From JAAFHB01 sp037133495 (GTDB taxonomy: Bacteria > Bacteroidota > Bacteroidia > Bacteroidales > Prolixibacteraceae): a stretch of 64,000 bases of DNA. Position 1 is the stretch's first letter. The number at the start of each line of letters is the position of its first letter. The stretch covers positions 62,001 to 126,000 of the forward strand of contig JBAXOA010000001.1 in NCBI GenBank assembly GCA_037133495.1, written 5' to 3'. The notes under the pieces were generated by a model, which worked only from the letters and a program-made list of their open reading frames with translations, did no database searches and was not told where the DNA came from. Below, one piece after another: positions 34,914-44,504 of the stretch. The translations under genes were made by a program, and so were the position numbers.

Positions 34914-36551
34914 TTATCGGATTATCGTTACATAATTTGAGAGAACGATATTTCCGTTGCGTATTTCCATGTTTCCATCAAAATGTCCTGTCACCTCAAC
35001 GGGATGGTTTTTTAGTATCTCAGCTGGCAAAATAGTCAGCGGGTTTTCGTTGCATAAAAAAACAATAGGCGGTTTTGCCGGAAGCTGTGGCTGAATCGCA
35101 GGATTCCACCCTTTCACTTCGTGTCCGCTATTCCAGATCACTTCGATAAATTTCCCGGAAATTTCCCCGTTAAAAAAGAAAGGAATACCCTTTAGATCGT
35201 CACGTTGCCGCAGAACCTTGTATGAGCGGTAATCAGGGTTGGTAATCGTAAGCTTTGGCACCAATGGCATAAGCACCATGCAGACAGATAAAACCATTCC
35301 AACCATTCCCATCCAGAGCCAAAGTGCATTCTTTTTCCAAAGTGCAATGATTAAAAATCCGCCTAAACCCCAGAAATGGCTAAAGACAGTGATTAGCAGT
35401 GCAATTGAAGGACGGTCTGCCCCCAATGGAAAAAATAAAACTGCGACAGGAATAGCAAAACAGATGATAACCATCAATAGCGTGTTTATCCTGAAGATCA
35501 CAAGATCATTTTTGTCGGTTACTGAGGCCTGAAAGGTCTGTATTAAGTATCTGAAATAGAAAGAGGTTAGCATAGCCATCGGCAGAAGTACAGGAAGAAG
35601 ATACCGCTCTTTTTTTTCAGGAAATATTGACAGCAAAACTACAGCTGAGATCACCCATACAGAAAGAAAAGTATAGTTGCCAAACTGCCTGATCCGAAGA
35701 CGGGCATACGGAAAGTAAAGAGCAACAGATGCCATGATTGCCCACACTCCCGACTGAACAGGGAAACTCCAGTAGTGATAAAAAGGGCGCACGCTGCGGG
35801 AAAGCCAGGCCGCCGACTCCTGATCAGCAATCAGCGCCGAAAATTCGGGATGCGAGATCCAGATCATCAATGGCCACCAAATTGCAATGATTATAGCCGT
35901 CAGAACCATGATGAAAAGTGCCATTTTCTTGTTAGCCGCCTCTTTCCATCCATACGAAAACGACCGGGCAATAAGATAAGGCAATAGCAATGAATAGAAT
36001 GAAATTGGACCTTTGCTCATAAAAGAAAGTCCCATCAAGAATCCTGCTCCAAATAATTCGCCATATCCTGGTTTTTCAGCTTTTAACACTTTGTGAATCA
36101 ACCATATTGCCCCAATCATAAAACTATGACAAAAGATATCCCAGCTGATATCACGGGCCATAAAAAAAATATAGAATGATGTGGCTGCAGTTCCTGCAAC
36201 TAAAAAAGGCAATAAATGGTCATCGGTCAACGTTGTTGTAAGCTTAAAGAGGAAAAAAACCATTAATAAAGCAGCTAATGCGGACGGGAGCCGGAGAAGT
36301 GAAAGATTATCCTGACCTGTGAAATACATTGTAGCAGCAGCTATCCACGTGGGAAGCGGAGGCTTTTCAAGTCGCAATTCGCCATTCATTGTCGGTTCGA
36401 GCCAGTTATTTTTTTGAAGAATTTCACGGGCCGATGTCAGATTTCGCGCCTCCATGATATTTGCCTCAAGCACTCCGTTATTCACAACAAAGGCAATGAA
36501 CGTAATAACAAGAAGAAGGAAAAGCTTTAATTTACGATTATTCATGCTCAA
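34914..36551 (-). CDS. GT39/ArnT-like membrane glycosyltransferase
   Basis: A 545-residue integral membrane protein with about 11-13 hydrophobic spans. The first periplasmic loop contains EARNLTSAREIL and WLEPTMNGELRLEKPPLPTW, which matches the ArnT/PMT pattern (E-x-R near the start of the loop and the EKPPLP motif). Such enzymes use polyprenyl-phosphate sugars to modify lipid A or other acceptors on the periplasmic side. It is encoded with a GT2 and a LAB_N protein on the same strand, 150 bp after the LAB_N gene; the GT2 could make the lipid-linked donor sugar. Confidence 0.88.
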   Translation of the reverse strand: MSMNNRKLKLFLLLVITFIAFVVNNGVLEANIMEARNLTSAREILQKNNWLEPTMNGELRLEKPPLPTWIAAATMYFTGQDNLSLLRLPSALAALLMVFFLFKLTTTLTDDHLLPFLVAGTAATSFYIFFMARDISWDIFCHSFMIGAIWLIHKVLKAEKPGYGELFGAGFLMGLSFMSKGPISFYSLLLPYLIARSFSYGWKEAANKKMALFIMVLTAIIIAIWWPLMIWISHPEFSALIADQESAAWLSRSVRPFYHYWSFPVQSGVWAIMASVALYFPYARLRIRQFGNYTFLSVWVISAVVLLSIFPEKKERYLLPVLLPMAMLTSFYFRYLIQTFQASVTDKNDLVIFRINTLLMVIICFAIPVAVLFFPLGADRPSIALLITVFSHFWGLGGFLIIALWKKNALWLWMGMVGMVLSVCMVLMPLVPKLTITNPDYRSYKVLRQRDDLKGIPFFFNGEISGKFIEVIWNSGHEVKGWNPAIQPQLPAKPPIVFLCNENPLTILPAEILKNHPVEVTGHFDGNMEIRNGNIVLSNYVTIIR

Positions 36552-36701
36552 AAGCCATTAAAAAATATTAATAATACGTGATGAAATAGCCATTCTAAGA
36601 ATATCAACAACCAAAATGAATCCACCAGTTAGCGGATGGCTATTCCACTTGGCCGCCAAAAAACAATTTATTTACAAATGAACCCTAATATATAAAAGTT
36701 C

Positions 36702-37328
36702 TTACATTTTTGATCTTCCCAACAGAAGATTTCGAAGATAAACAAGTAATCCCGACAACTGCGCCACGAACAATACAGGATCATACCGAAAAACGGCATA
36801 GGAGATAATCATCAGCGATCCGGCCATACTGACAAACCAGAACAAACGGCTGAATACCGATTCGTTTTTAGATTCAGAGTCGATCCATTGAATGTAGAAC
36901 CGAAGTGTAAAAATCACCTGGCCAATACTTCCCCAGATCTGTAATGGAACAGAAATTTCTTTATTCGTTAACAGAGAATAGAAATTTCCGTGAGCTCCGG
37001 AGAGAAGATAACCTAATGTTAAAACAGGAGCTGTGATCACAAAAACGCGAAAGATCAAAGGGATAGGGTGCCATTTCTGTTGAAGGTGAAGATTCCGTAT
37101 ATATATAAAATATACCAATACCTGACCCAGCACGATTACAAAATCGTGACGCAGGATTCCATATAAAAGAAAAATAAGCGAACCGATAATACTTAACTGC
37201 CAAAATATTACAGGAGAGATCGGCTTGCCGGCCTTTTCGGAATGTATCCATTGAACGATCATTCGGGCAGCAAAGAGCAGCTGGGCTATAAACCCGACAG
37301 CAAAAACCCAGAGTGATGTGCCACTCAT
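36702..37328 (-). CDS. Tandem LAB_N (lipid-A-disaccharide synthase N-terminal domain) membrane protein
   Basis: About 208 residues, with the start chosen at 37328 because its ATG overlaps the stop of the GT2 gene as ATGA (the frame is open to 37373). It holds two homologous LAB_N modules: residues about 5-85, with AARMIVQWIHSE and YIRNLHL, and about 125-205, with TLRFYIQWIDSE and YLRNLLL. LAB_N was named from the N-terminus of LpxB but often stands alone next to lipid glycosyltransferases. It is a multi-spanning membrane protein, perhaps a helper for lipid-linked sugar transport, between the GT2 and GT39 genes. Confidence 0.82.
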   Translation of the reverse strand: MSGTSLWVFAVGFIAQLLFAARMIVQWIHSEKAGKPISPVIFWQLSIIGSLIFLLYGILRHDFVIVLGQVLVYFIYIRNLHLQQKWHPIPLIFRVFVITAPVLTLGYLLSGAHGNFYSLLTNKEISVPLQIWGSIGQVIFTLRFYIQWIDSESKNESVFSRLFWFVSMAGSLMIISYAVFRYDPVLFVAQLSGLLVYLRNLLLGRSKM

Positions 37329-38056
37329 CCTCTTCCCGTAATTTCGTAGCGAATAAACCGTTTTCGCATCCATGCAAAAGCGATAAGGTCAGCCGAGGGA
37401 CCGAATAACCGGTTTCGCAAATGGTAGTTTGATTTTCCGGCAAGTCGCTCATAGTGCACAACCGGCACTTCTTTGATTTGACCGCCAACAAGCAGCACAA
37501 GAGCAGGAAGAAACCGGTGCATCCCATTAAAAAAAGGAATTCGGCGAGCCATATCAGTATGAAATACCTTGAGCGGACATCCTGTATCTGAGATCCCATC
37601 GTGCGTTACAGCACGGCGCACAGCATTCGCAATCCTTGATGACATTCGTTTGATTAATCCATCCTTTCGCCCAACACGAATGCCAGTAACAAGCTCATAA
37701 TCATAGGAATACTCCATCAGTTTGTCAAAATCAAAAGGAGAAGTCTGGAGATCAGCATCGAGATAACCTGTAAATCTTGTCATAACCTGATCGATTCCGG
37801 ATTTCAAGGCAGTACTCAGACCGCTGTTTTTTTTGAGATGTATAAAACTCAGCGCCGGATTTGCTTTACAATATTGCTCGAGAAGGATCGGACTGTTGTC
37901 GGTTGATCCATCGTTAACAAACAATACTTTTGTACAATAAACTGAATGAGAGAGGTAATCGGAAAGTGTCTTCACCAATCGGGGAAGATTTTCAGCTTCG
38001 TTATAAACCGGAACAATAATCGTAAGGATACATTCTGAATCAACGGGGTAACCCAT
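37325..38056 (-). CDS. GT2 polyprenyl-phosphate glycosyltransferase (DPM1/ArnC-like)
   Basis: A 243-residue family 2 glycosyltransferase. It begins with TIIVPVYNEAENLPRLVKTL, has the nucleotide-sugar segments FVNDGSTDNS and DADLQTSP (the DxD-type motif) and a downstream FNGMHRFLPAL stretch typical of enzymes that load undecaprenyl or dolichyl phosphate with a sugar. No C-terminal membrane anchor is present, in contrast with ArnC. Its product could be the donor for the GT39 enzyme in the same gene set. The sugar is not identified. Confidence 0.9.
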   Translation of the reverse strand: MGYPVDSECILTIIVPVYNEAENLPRLVKTLSDYLSHSVYCTKVLFVNDGSTDNSPILLEQYCKANPALSFIHLKKNSGLSTALKSGIDQVMTRFTGYLDADLQTSPFDFDKLMEYSYDYELVTGIRVGRKDGLIKRMSSRIANAVRRAVTHDGISDTGCPLKVFHTDMARRIPFFNGMHRFLPALVLLVGGQIKEVPVVHYERLAGKSNYHLRNRLFGPSADLIAFAWMRKRFIRYEITGRG

Positions 38057-38239
38057 AATGACAAATGGTTAAAACGTTTACAAAATTAGCAAAAAAGAGC
38101 AATATGCGAAGTAGAATCATGATTGAATAGCTTGATGCTTTAAAGGTAAAACAGAGCCATTCCAATCATCAAAACGGCAGATTAATATTTCGGCGGTTAG
38201 TTGCTCATTTCCGGACTGATCAAATTGCCGAATTTTGAA

Positions 38240-38247
38240 TATCTTTG
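38240..38247 (+). promoter_or_regulatory. Candidate -7 box for lepA
   Basis: TATCTTTG fits the TAnnTTTG consensus and lies 31 bp before the lepA ATG at 38279. A matching -33 box was not found. Confidence 0.5.
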
Positions 38248-38278
38248 CACAAGATTTTAAAATAAGGTTATATTGCCC

Positions 38279-40066
38279 ATGAAGAATATCAGGAATTTTT
38301 GCATCATTGCCCACATCGACCATGGAAAAAGTACGCTTGCCGATCGTCTTTTGGAAATTACAGAGACTGTCAGTGGCCGCGATATGCAGGCTCAGGTACT
38401 TGATGACATGGAACTTGAGAAAGAAAGGGGAATAACGATCAAGAGTCATGCCATTCAAATGGAACATACCCAGGACGGAGAAAAATATCGGCTTAATCTG
38501 ATTGATACTCCCGGGCATGTCGATTTTTCATACGAAGTTTCGCGTTCAATTGCTGCCTGCGAGGGAGCATTGCTGATTATTGATGCGACACAAGGAATTC
38601 AGGCTCAAACCATTTCAAATCTATACCTTGCTATTGAACACGATCTCGAAATAATTCCAATTCTCAATAAGATGGATTTGCCTAATGCCAATCCAGAAGT
38701 AGTTGAAGATCAAATAATTGAATTGATAGGTTGTAAAAGGAGCACGATTATCAGAGCATCCGGGAAAACCGGCGAAGGAATCGAGGAGATCCTGAGACGT
38801 ATTATTTCAGATATTCCGTCTCCGGCAGGAGATCCTGAAGCACCTCTTCAGGGATTGATTTTTGATTCGGTTTACAACCAATTCCGGGGAGTTGTCGCTT
38901 ATGTGAAAATTGTTAACGGCACAGTTCGTAAAGGCGATGTTGTAAAGTTCGTGGCTACGGAGAAGCAATACAATGTCGATGAGGTCGGTGTTCTGAAGAT
39001 GGCACTCGATCCGCGTGAATCACTTGGTGCGGGCGACGTAGGCTATATTATTTCTAATATTAAAACGGCGCGTGAGATCAGGGTTGGAGATACGGTTACT
39101 AATGTTAAGCAGCCCTGTTCGAATGTAATTTCCGGTTTCGAAGAGGTAAAACCAATGGTTTTTGCCGGCGTTTATCCAATCGACAGCGAAGATTACGAAG
39201 ATCTCAGGGCAGCTATGGAGAAGCTTCAGCTAAATGATGCCTCGCTCACTTATACGCTCGAATCATCTGCGGCTCTTGGATTTGGCTTTCGCTGTGGATT
39301 TCTTGGGTTGCTTCACATGGAAATTATCCAGGAGCGACTCGACCGTGAATTCGATATGAATGTGATTACGACAGTGCCGAATGTGTCCTACATGATTCAC
39401 ACCAGGGCTGGAGAGTCGTACGAAGTCTATAATCCGGCCGGGATGCCTGACGGATCATTGATCGAGCTGATCGAAGAACCTTATATCAAGGCTCAGATAA
39501 TTACGCGTTCGGAATATATCGGTGCGATAATGACCCTTTGTCTTGATAAACGCGGGATGCTTACCAAGCAGGAGTACCTTACAGCAGAAAGGGCCGAATT
39601 GTCCTTTGATTTGCCACTTGGAGAGATCGTCTTCGATTTTTACGATAAATTAAAGAGTATTTCAAAAGGATATGCATCTTTCGATTATCATATCACCGGA
39701 TACCGGCCTGCCAAACTGGCCAAACTCGATATTCTGCTAAACAGCGAGCCGGTTGATGCCCTTTCGACTTTGATCCATGCCGACAATGCCTACAATTTTG
39801 GCCGCCGGATGTGCGAAAAACTTAAAGAACTTATTCCTCGACAGCAGTATGATGTGGCTATCCAGGCAGCAATTGGCGCTAAAATTATAGCACGCGAAAC
39901 AATCAAGGCGGTCCGCAAGGATGTTACTGCCAAATGTTATGGAGGAGATATCAGCCGTAAGCGTAAATTGCTTGATAAGCAAAAGAAAGGGAAGAAAAAA
40001 ATGAAGCAAATTGGTAATGTTGAGGTTCCTCAAAAGGCCTTCCTCGCGGTGTTAAAGCTCGATTAA
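38279..40066 (+). CDS. lepA: Elongation factor 4 (LepA)
   Basis: A 595-residue translational GTPase. The ATG at 38279 is preferred over TTG 38273 because it starts the conserved MKNIRNFCIIAHIDHGKST. G motifs are AHIDHGKST (G1), DTPGH (G3) and NKMD (G4). The specific C-terminal domain with YRPAKLAKLDILLNSEPVDALS and KKGKKKMKQIGNVEVPQKAF separates it from EF-G. It acts on ribosomes in the cytoplasm, in translation or subunit assembly under stress. TatD follows after 73 bp with its own promoter-like box. Confidence 0.97.
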   Translation: MKNIRNFCIIAHIDHGKSTLADRLLEITETVSGRDMQAQVLDDMELEKERGITIKSHAIQMEHTQDGEKYRLNLIDTPGHVDFSYEVSRSIAACEGALLIIDATQGIQAQTISNLYLAIEHDLEIIPILNKMDLPNANPEVVEDQIIELIGCKRSTIIRASGKTGEGIEEILRRIISDIPSPAGDPEAPLQGLIFDSVYNQFRGVVAYVKIVNGTVRKGDVVKFVATEKQYNVDEVGVLKMALDPRESLGAGDVGYIISNIKTAREIRVGDTVTNVKQPCSNVISGFEEVKPMVFAGVYPIDSEDYEDLRAAMEKLQLNDASLTYTLESSAALGFGFRCGFLGLLHMEIIQERLDREFDMNVITTVPNVSYMIHTRAGESYEVYNPAGMPDGSLIELIEEPYIKAQIITRSEYIGAIMTLCLDKRGMLTKQEYLTAERAELSFDLPLGEIVFDFYDKLKSISKGYASFDYHITGYRPAKLAKLDILLNSEPVDALSTLIHADNAYNFGRRMCEKLKELIPRQQYDVAIQAAIGAKIIARETIKAVRKDVTAKCYGGDISRKRKLLDKQKKGKKKMKQIGNVEVPQKAFLAVLKLD

Positions 40067-40115
40067 GATAACGCAGATATAACATTATATTAACGAATAT
40101 CAGCTGCTTCCAATA

Positions 40116-40123
40116 TATCTTTG
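40116..40123 (+). promoter_or_regulatory. Candidate -7 box for the TatD-like gene
   Basis: TATCTTTG lies 16 bp before the ATG at 40140, so the transcript leader would be about 10 nt. No clear -33 box. Confidence 0.45.
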
Positions 40124-40139
40124 CGGGAAATATTCCCCT

Positions 40140-40904
40140 ATGTTTGTTGACACCCATTCACATATTTATTCCGAAGAGTTCAGTTCCGACAGGAGTGACG
40201 TTATTTCAAGAGCTTTAAAAGCGGGGGTTAATAAAATTATACTGCCTAATATCGACAGCTCCACGATTAAGCCGATGGTTGATCTGGCCGATTCTGAACC
40301 GAATTTATTCATTCCTTTATTAGGTTTACATCCGACTTCCGTAAAAGAAGATTTTCGAAAAGAGCTTGAAATCATGGAATATTGGTTGAACAAGCGGAAT
40401 TTTACGGGTATCGGCGAAATTGGAATTGACCTTTATTGGGACAAAACCTTTATCAATGAGCAAATTGAGGCGTTTAAAATCCAGGTAGGGTGGGCAAAGA
40501 AAAGGAGAATTCCAATTGTAATTCATGTAAGAGATTCTTTTCAGGAGGTTATAGAAGTGCTTCAGCAGGAAAAAGAAGAAACGCTTACCGGTGTGTTCCA
40601 CAGTTTCACCGGAACTGCCGAGCAGGCGAAACAAGTAATTGATCTTGGTTTTATGATTGGCATTGGAGGCATTGTCACCTTTAAAAATTCAGGTCTTGAA
40701 GCCGCTGTTCAGCAAATTGAACTTAAACATATCTTATTGGAGACCGATTCACCATGGCTGGCACCTGTTCCTCACAGAGGAAGGCGCAATGAATGTGCCT
40801 ATATCACCGCAGTAGCCGCGAAAATTGCATCACTGCATCATATCAGCACGGAAGAAGTAGGGCGGATAACCACGCAAAATGCAAAGCAATTATTTCAGTT
40901 TTAA
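40140..40904 (+). CDS. TatD-family metal-dependent hydrolase
   Basis: A 254-residue TIM-barrel hydrolase. It has the N-terminal metal motif VDTHSHI, a central GEIGIDLYWD, histidines in VIHVRDSF and FHSFTGTAEQA, and the late LLETDSPWLAP with its metal-binding aspartate. TatD proteins are DNases acting in DNA repair or degradation, and some act on D-aminoacyl-tRNA. It has no role in twin-arginine export despite the name. It lies between lepA and an asparaginase on the same strand. Confidence 0.94.
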   Translation: MFVDTHSHIYSEEFSSDRSDVISRALKAGVNKIILPNIDSSTIKPMVDLADSEPNLFIPLLGLHPTSVKEDFRKELEIMEYWLNKRNFTGIGEIGIDLYWDKTFINEQIEAFKIQVGWAKKRRIPIVIHVRDSFQEVIEVLQQEKEETLTGVFHSFTGTAEQAKQVIDLGFMIGIGGIVTFKNSGLEAAVQQIELKHILLETDSPWLAPVPHRGRRNECAYITAVAAKIASLHHISTEEVGRITTQNAKQLFQF

Positions 40905-40973
40905 ACGATTTTATTTAACAGGGATTTATACATTTGTACCAGAACCTTACCATTAAATAAATTCTTAATTCAA

Positions 40974-42008
40974 GTGACATCAGACAAAAAATCAATTCTG
41001 ATCATTTATACAGGGGGCACGATCGGAATGCGTGAAGATCCGAAAACCAAGACCCTCTCCCCAATGAGATTTGAACATATTCAGGAAGAAATTCCGGAAC
41101 TTTACAAACTCGGAATTAATATTGAATCGGTAACATTTAATCCGCCAATCGATTCAGCCAATATGACTCCGGCGATCTGGATCGAACTAGCCAAAACTAT
41201 TAAGACCTATTATTTGCAGTATGATGGATTCGTCATTCTGCATGGAACTGATACGATGGCTTATACAGCTTCTGCACTTAGCTATATGCTCGGAAATCTG
41301 GATAAATCGGTTATTATGACCGGATCGCAGCTGCCTATTGGAGTCCTTCGTACGGATGGAAAGGAGAACCTCATTACTGCAGTACAAATCGCCGCAGCCA
41401 AGAAAGACGGCAAATCTGTTGTTCCTGAGGTATGCATTTATTTTAGCTCTCAGCTATTCAGGGGAAACAGAACAACAAAGGAAGATTCGCAGCAATTCAG
41501 CGCCTTTACCTCCCATCACTACCCTCAGCTTGCAATGGCGGGTGTTGACATTAAATACAATTACGAAAAGATCAGCTACCCGGATAATAAAGGGAGTTTT
41601 AAAATAAATACTTCAGTTGACGACAATGTAATTGTACTGAAAATCTTTCCAGGGATAAACCGCAGGTATTTTGAGGCGATACTCATGCTTCCGGGCCTTA
41701 AAGGGGTTATTCTTGAATCATACGGATCAGGAAATATGCCTACTTTTCCCTGGATATTTGAAGCGATAAAACAATCTACCCGGTCAGGGGTCGTATTCAT
41801 GAATGTTAGCCAGTGTCCGGGAGGAAAGGTAAAAATGGGTTACTACGAAACCAGCCGTGAACTTCAGGAAGCAGGAGTAGTCAGCGGAATGGACATCACC
41901 GTAGAAGCTGCAGTTACAAAACTGATGTTTCTCCTGGGTCAGCAATTTTCAGTTGAGGAGGTCAAAATCTGCCTTGTGCAAAATATCAGCGGCGAAATCG
42001 AAAATTAA
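40974..42008 (+). CDS. ansA: Type I (cytoplasmic) L-asparaginase
   Basis: A 344-residue asparaginase without a signal peptide, beginning at GTG 40974. Both catalytic threonine regions are present: IIYTGGTIGM near the N-terminus and ILHGTDTMAYTAS further on, with the partner lysine expected in RTDGKENL. It hydrolyses asparagine to aspartate and ammonia. It lies after the TatD-like gene with a 69-bp gap. The AspS gene converges on it from the other strand. Confidence 0.94.
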   Translation: MTSDKKSILIIYTGGTIGMREDPKTKTLSPMRFEHIQEEIPELYKLGINIESVTFNPPIDSANMTPAIWIELAKTIKTYYLQYDGFVILHGTDTMAYTASALSYMLGNLDKSVIMTGSQLPIGVLRTDGKENLITAVQIAAAKKDGKSVVPEVCIYFSSQLFRGNRTTKEDSQQFSAFTSHHYPQLAMAGVDIKYNYEKISYPDNKGSFKINTSVDDNVIVLKIFPGINRRYFEAILMLPGLKGVILESYGSGNMPTFPWIFEAIKQSTRSGVVFMNVSQCPGGKVKMGYYETSRELQEAGVVSGMDITVEAAVTKLMFLLGQQFSVEEVKICLVQNISGEIEN

Positions 42009-42041
42009 CCGGAACAGGAAGAATTCAGTTTTTAAATAAAA

Positions 42042-42067
42042 AGAGGAACCGCATCTGCAGTCCCTCT
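42042..42067 (-). terminator. Probable terminator of aspS
   Basis: Arms AGAGGAACCGC (42042-42052) and GCAGTCCCTCT (42057-42067) pair at 9 of 11 positions around an ATCT loop; on the minus strand a TTTT tract follows. It lies 41 bp after the aspS stop. Confidence 0.55.
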
Positions 42068-42107
42068 CTGATAATATTCTAAACCTTTTTTCGAAGGTAA
42101 AAATCAA

Positions 42108-43868
42108 TCAATTTTTACTTTTAGGGGTAACCAGCGAAAGAAAAAGTTCGTCTAATTGTCCCTGTGCAATTTCTGATGGAGAGTCGTTCATGACATCACG
42201 ACCCGAATTATTTTTAGGAAATGCGATCACATCACGAATAGAATCCAGCCCCGCGAACATTGACACCAGACGATCGAATCCAAAAGCAATTCCTGCATGA
42301 GGCGGCGCGCCATATTTAAAAGCTTCCATGAGGAATCCAAACTGATTTTCGGCTTCCTGTTTCGTAAAACCAAGCGTTTTAAACATCTTCGCCTGCAGTT
42401 CACTATCGAAAATTCTGACAGAGCCCCCTCCTATTTCTACTCCATTAATTACTAAATCGTAAGCATTTGCCCTTACTTTGCCGGGATCGGTATCCAACAA
42501 CAGAATATCTTCGGGTTTCGGGGAAGTAAAGGGATGGTGCATTGCATGAAAACGACTTGATTCTTCGTTCCATTCCAGAAGCGGGAAGTCAATCACCCAA
42601 AGTGGCTTGGAATCCGCTTTGTCCATAAGTCCGCACTGACGTCCCATTTCAAGGCGCAGAGCGGATAACGCAGGCAAAGTTTTTTCTTTTTCTCCGGAGA
42701 GAATCAGCAGCATATCTCCGGGTTTTGCTTCGAAAATATCACGCCATTTCGCAAGCTCGTCCTGGGAATAGTATTTATCAACCGATGATTTTACAGAACC
42801 ATCTTCATTGATTTTGGCATAAACAAGTCCTTTGGCACCAACTTGCGGACGTTTAACAAATTCAGTGAGGGCATCGAGTTGCTTACGGGTATATTCGCCA
42901 CAATCCGACGCACATATTCCGCCAATGTGATCCGCATCATCAAAAACTTTAAAATCCTTCCCTTTAACGAAAGGTGTTAAATCTTTTAATTCCATTCCAA
43001 AGCGAATATCAGGCTTGTCACAACCATAATTTTCCATCGCATCGGCATAAGTCATTCTTGGAAATTCACCCGGATCAACTCCTTTAATTTCTTTAAATAT
43101 ATGACGGGCAAGACCTTCAAACATATTCAGAACATCTTCCTGCTGAACAAATGACATTTCACAGTCAATCTGAGTAAATTCAGGCTGACGATCGGCACGA
43201 AGATCTTCATCGCGAAAGCATTTCACAATCTGATAATAACGGTCGAATCCTGCGACCATTAAAAGTTGTTTGAATATCTGAGGAGATTGTGGCAAGGCAT
43301 AAAACTGATTGGGATTCATACGGGAAGGAACCACAAAATCCCGTGCTCCTTCCGGTGTTGATTTAATCAATACCGGAGTTTCCGTCTCAATAAACTGAAG
43401 ATCATTCAAATAATTACGGACAACATGTGCCATTTTGGCTCTCAATTCAAGGTTTTTACGCACCGATTCACGCCTTAGATCAAGGTAGCGAAACTTCATT
43501 CGTAACTCGTCACCGCCATCGGTATCATCCTGAATTGTGAAAGGGGGTACGGCAGAACGATTAAGGATCGTCAGCTCTTTGATATCAACTTCGATATCGC
43601 CGGTAGCAATTTTTGCATTCTTATTCGTTCGTTCTCTGACGACTCCTTTAACCTGGATAACAAACTCGCGGCCCAGTTTATCGAAAGACTCTTTCAACTC
43701 AGCCGGGGTATTTTCGTCAGCAACCAATTGCGTGATGCCATAGCGGTCGCGGATATCGATAAAAGTCATAGCGCCAAGGTTCCTGACCGTTTGAACCCAG
43801 CCTGCCAAAACAGGTTCCTGTCCGACATGCGTCAGCCTAAGTTCACCGCAAGTGTAATTTCTATACAT
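42108..43868 (-). CDS. aspS: Aspartyl-tRNA synthetase
   Basis: A 586-residue bacterial-type class II synthetase. The N-terminal OB fold (about 1-110) has VLAGWVQTVRNLGAMTFIDIRDRYG; the catalytic core shows class II motifs including FRDEDLRADRQPEFTQID (motif 2) and GIAFGFDRLVSMFAG (motif 3); the long GAD insertion typical of bacterial AspS is present (about 290-420). It charges tRNA-Asp. Two promoter-like boxes on the minus strand (TAATTTTG 43895-43902 and TAGTTTTG 43903-43910) lie just upstream. Confidence 0.97.
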   Translation of the reverse strand: MYRNYTCGELRLTHVGQEPVLAGWVQTVRNLGAMTFIDIRDRYGITQLVADENTPAELKESFDKLGREFVIQVKGVVRERTNKNAKIATGDIEVDIKELTILNRSAVPPFTIQDDTDGGDELRMKFRYLDLRRESVRKNLELRAKMAHVVRNYLNDLQFIETETPVLIKSTPEGARDFVVPSRMNPNQFYALPQSPQIFKQLLMVAGFDRYYQIVKCFRDEDLRADRQPEFTQIDCEMSFVQQEDVLNMFEGLARHIFKEIKGVDPGEFPRMTYADAMENYGCDKPDIRFGMELKDLTPFVKGKDFKVFDDADHIGGICASDCGEYTRKQLDALTEFVKRPQVGAKGLVYAKINEDGSVKSSVDKYYSQDELAKWRDIFEAKPGDMLLILSGEKEKTLPALSALRLEMGRQCGLMDKADSKPLWVIDFPLLEWNEESSRFHAMHHPFTSPKPEDILLLDTDPGKVRANAYDLVINGVEIGGGSVRIFDSELQAKMFKTLGFTKQEAENQFGFLMEAFKYGAPPHAGIAFGFDRLVSMFAGLDSIRDVIAFPKNNSGRDVMNDSPSEIAQGQLDELFLSLVTPKSKN

Positions 43869-44012
43869 TTTGTTACTTTGAATGATTTAAGGTGCAAAAT
43901 TACAAAACTATGGCCAAATAAGAAACCCGGTCTTGAAAACTAAGAAACTGATTAAAATTAAGTTTAAACTATTCAATAATCGTTTACTTTTGGACAACAA
44001 AAAAATACGATC

Positions 44013-44456
44013 ATGATCGCGTCATTTGATGATGAATATTATATGAAACGTGCTCTTGCTGAGGCCGAACAGGCTTTTACAGAAGGTGAAATCCCGGTAG
44101 GAGCTGTTGTGGTATGCCGCAATCAGATTATTTCAAGGGCACACAACCTCACCGAAACGCTCAACGACGTGACGGCACATGCTGAGATGCAGGCAATTAC
44201 GGCCGCAGCCAATATGATCGGGGGTAAATACCTGACAGGATGCACCTTGTATGTTACACTTGAGCCATGCACCATGTGTGCCGGAGCACTTGGATGGGCT
44301 CAGATCGACAGAATTGTTTATGGTGCAAGTGATGAAAAGCGCGGATTTTTAAAATTCGCTCCGGCTGCTCTTCATCCAAAAACTGAAATACTCGGTGGAA
44401 TTCTTCAAAACGAATGTTCACTGTTGTTAAAACGGTTCTTTGAAGCAAAGCGGTAA
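44013..44456 (+). CDS. tadA: tRNA adenosine deaminase TadA
   Basis: A 147-residue cytidine-deaminase-fold enzyme with the zinc motif HAEMQAI (H56, E58) and PCTMCAG (C86, C89). The length and the MKRALAEAEQAFTEGEIPVGAVVV start fit TadA, which converts A34 to inosine in the tRNA-Arg(ACG) wobble position. Some Bacteroidota homologues act as guanine or general nucleoside deaminases, so the substrate is probable but not proved. It is a lone gene, divergent from aspS. Confidence 0.9.
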   Translation: MIASFDDEYYMKRALAEAEQAFTEGEIPVGAVVVCRNQIISRAHNLTETLNDVTAHAEMQAITAAANMIGGKYLTGCTLYVTLEPCTMCAGALGWAQIDRIVYGASDEKRGFLKFAPAALHPKTEILGGILQNECSLLLKRFFEAKR

Positions 44457-44504
44457 GGAAAAGGACAATAAGAAGAGCTTATAAAAAAATTCCCGGTTTC
44501 CTGA

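Noticed and set aside
36621..36636. TCCACCAGTTAGCGGA, similar to the dispersed palindrome
   Set aside because: Three of 16 positions differ and the AATTC-type flanks are missing, so I do not count it as a copy.
36961..37599. 212-residue minus-strand frame across the GT2/LAB_N junction
   Set aside because: It lies in another frame over two well-supported genes; its composition is Cys- and Leu-rich and not protein-like.
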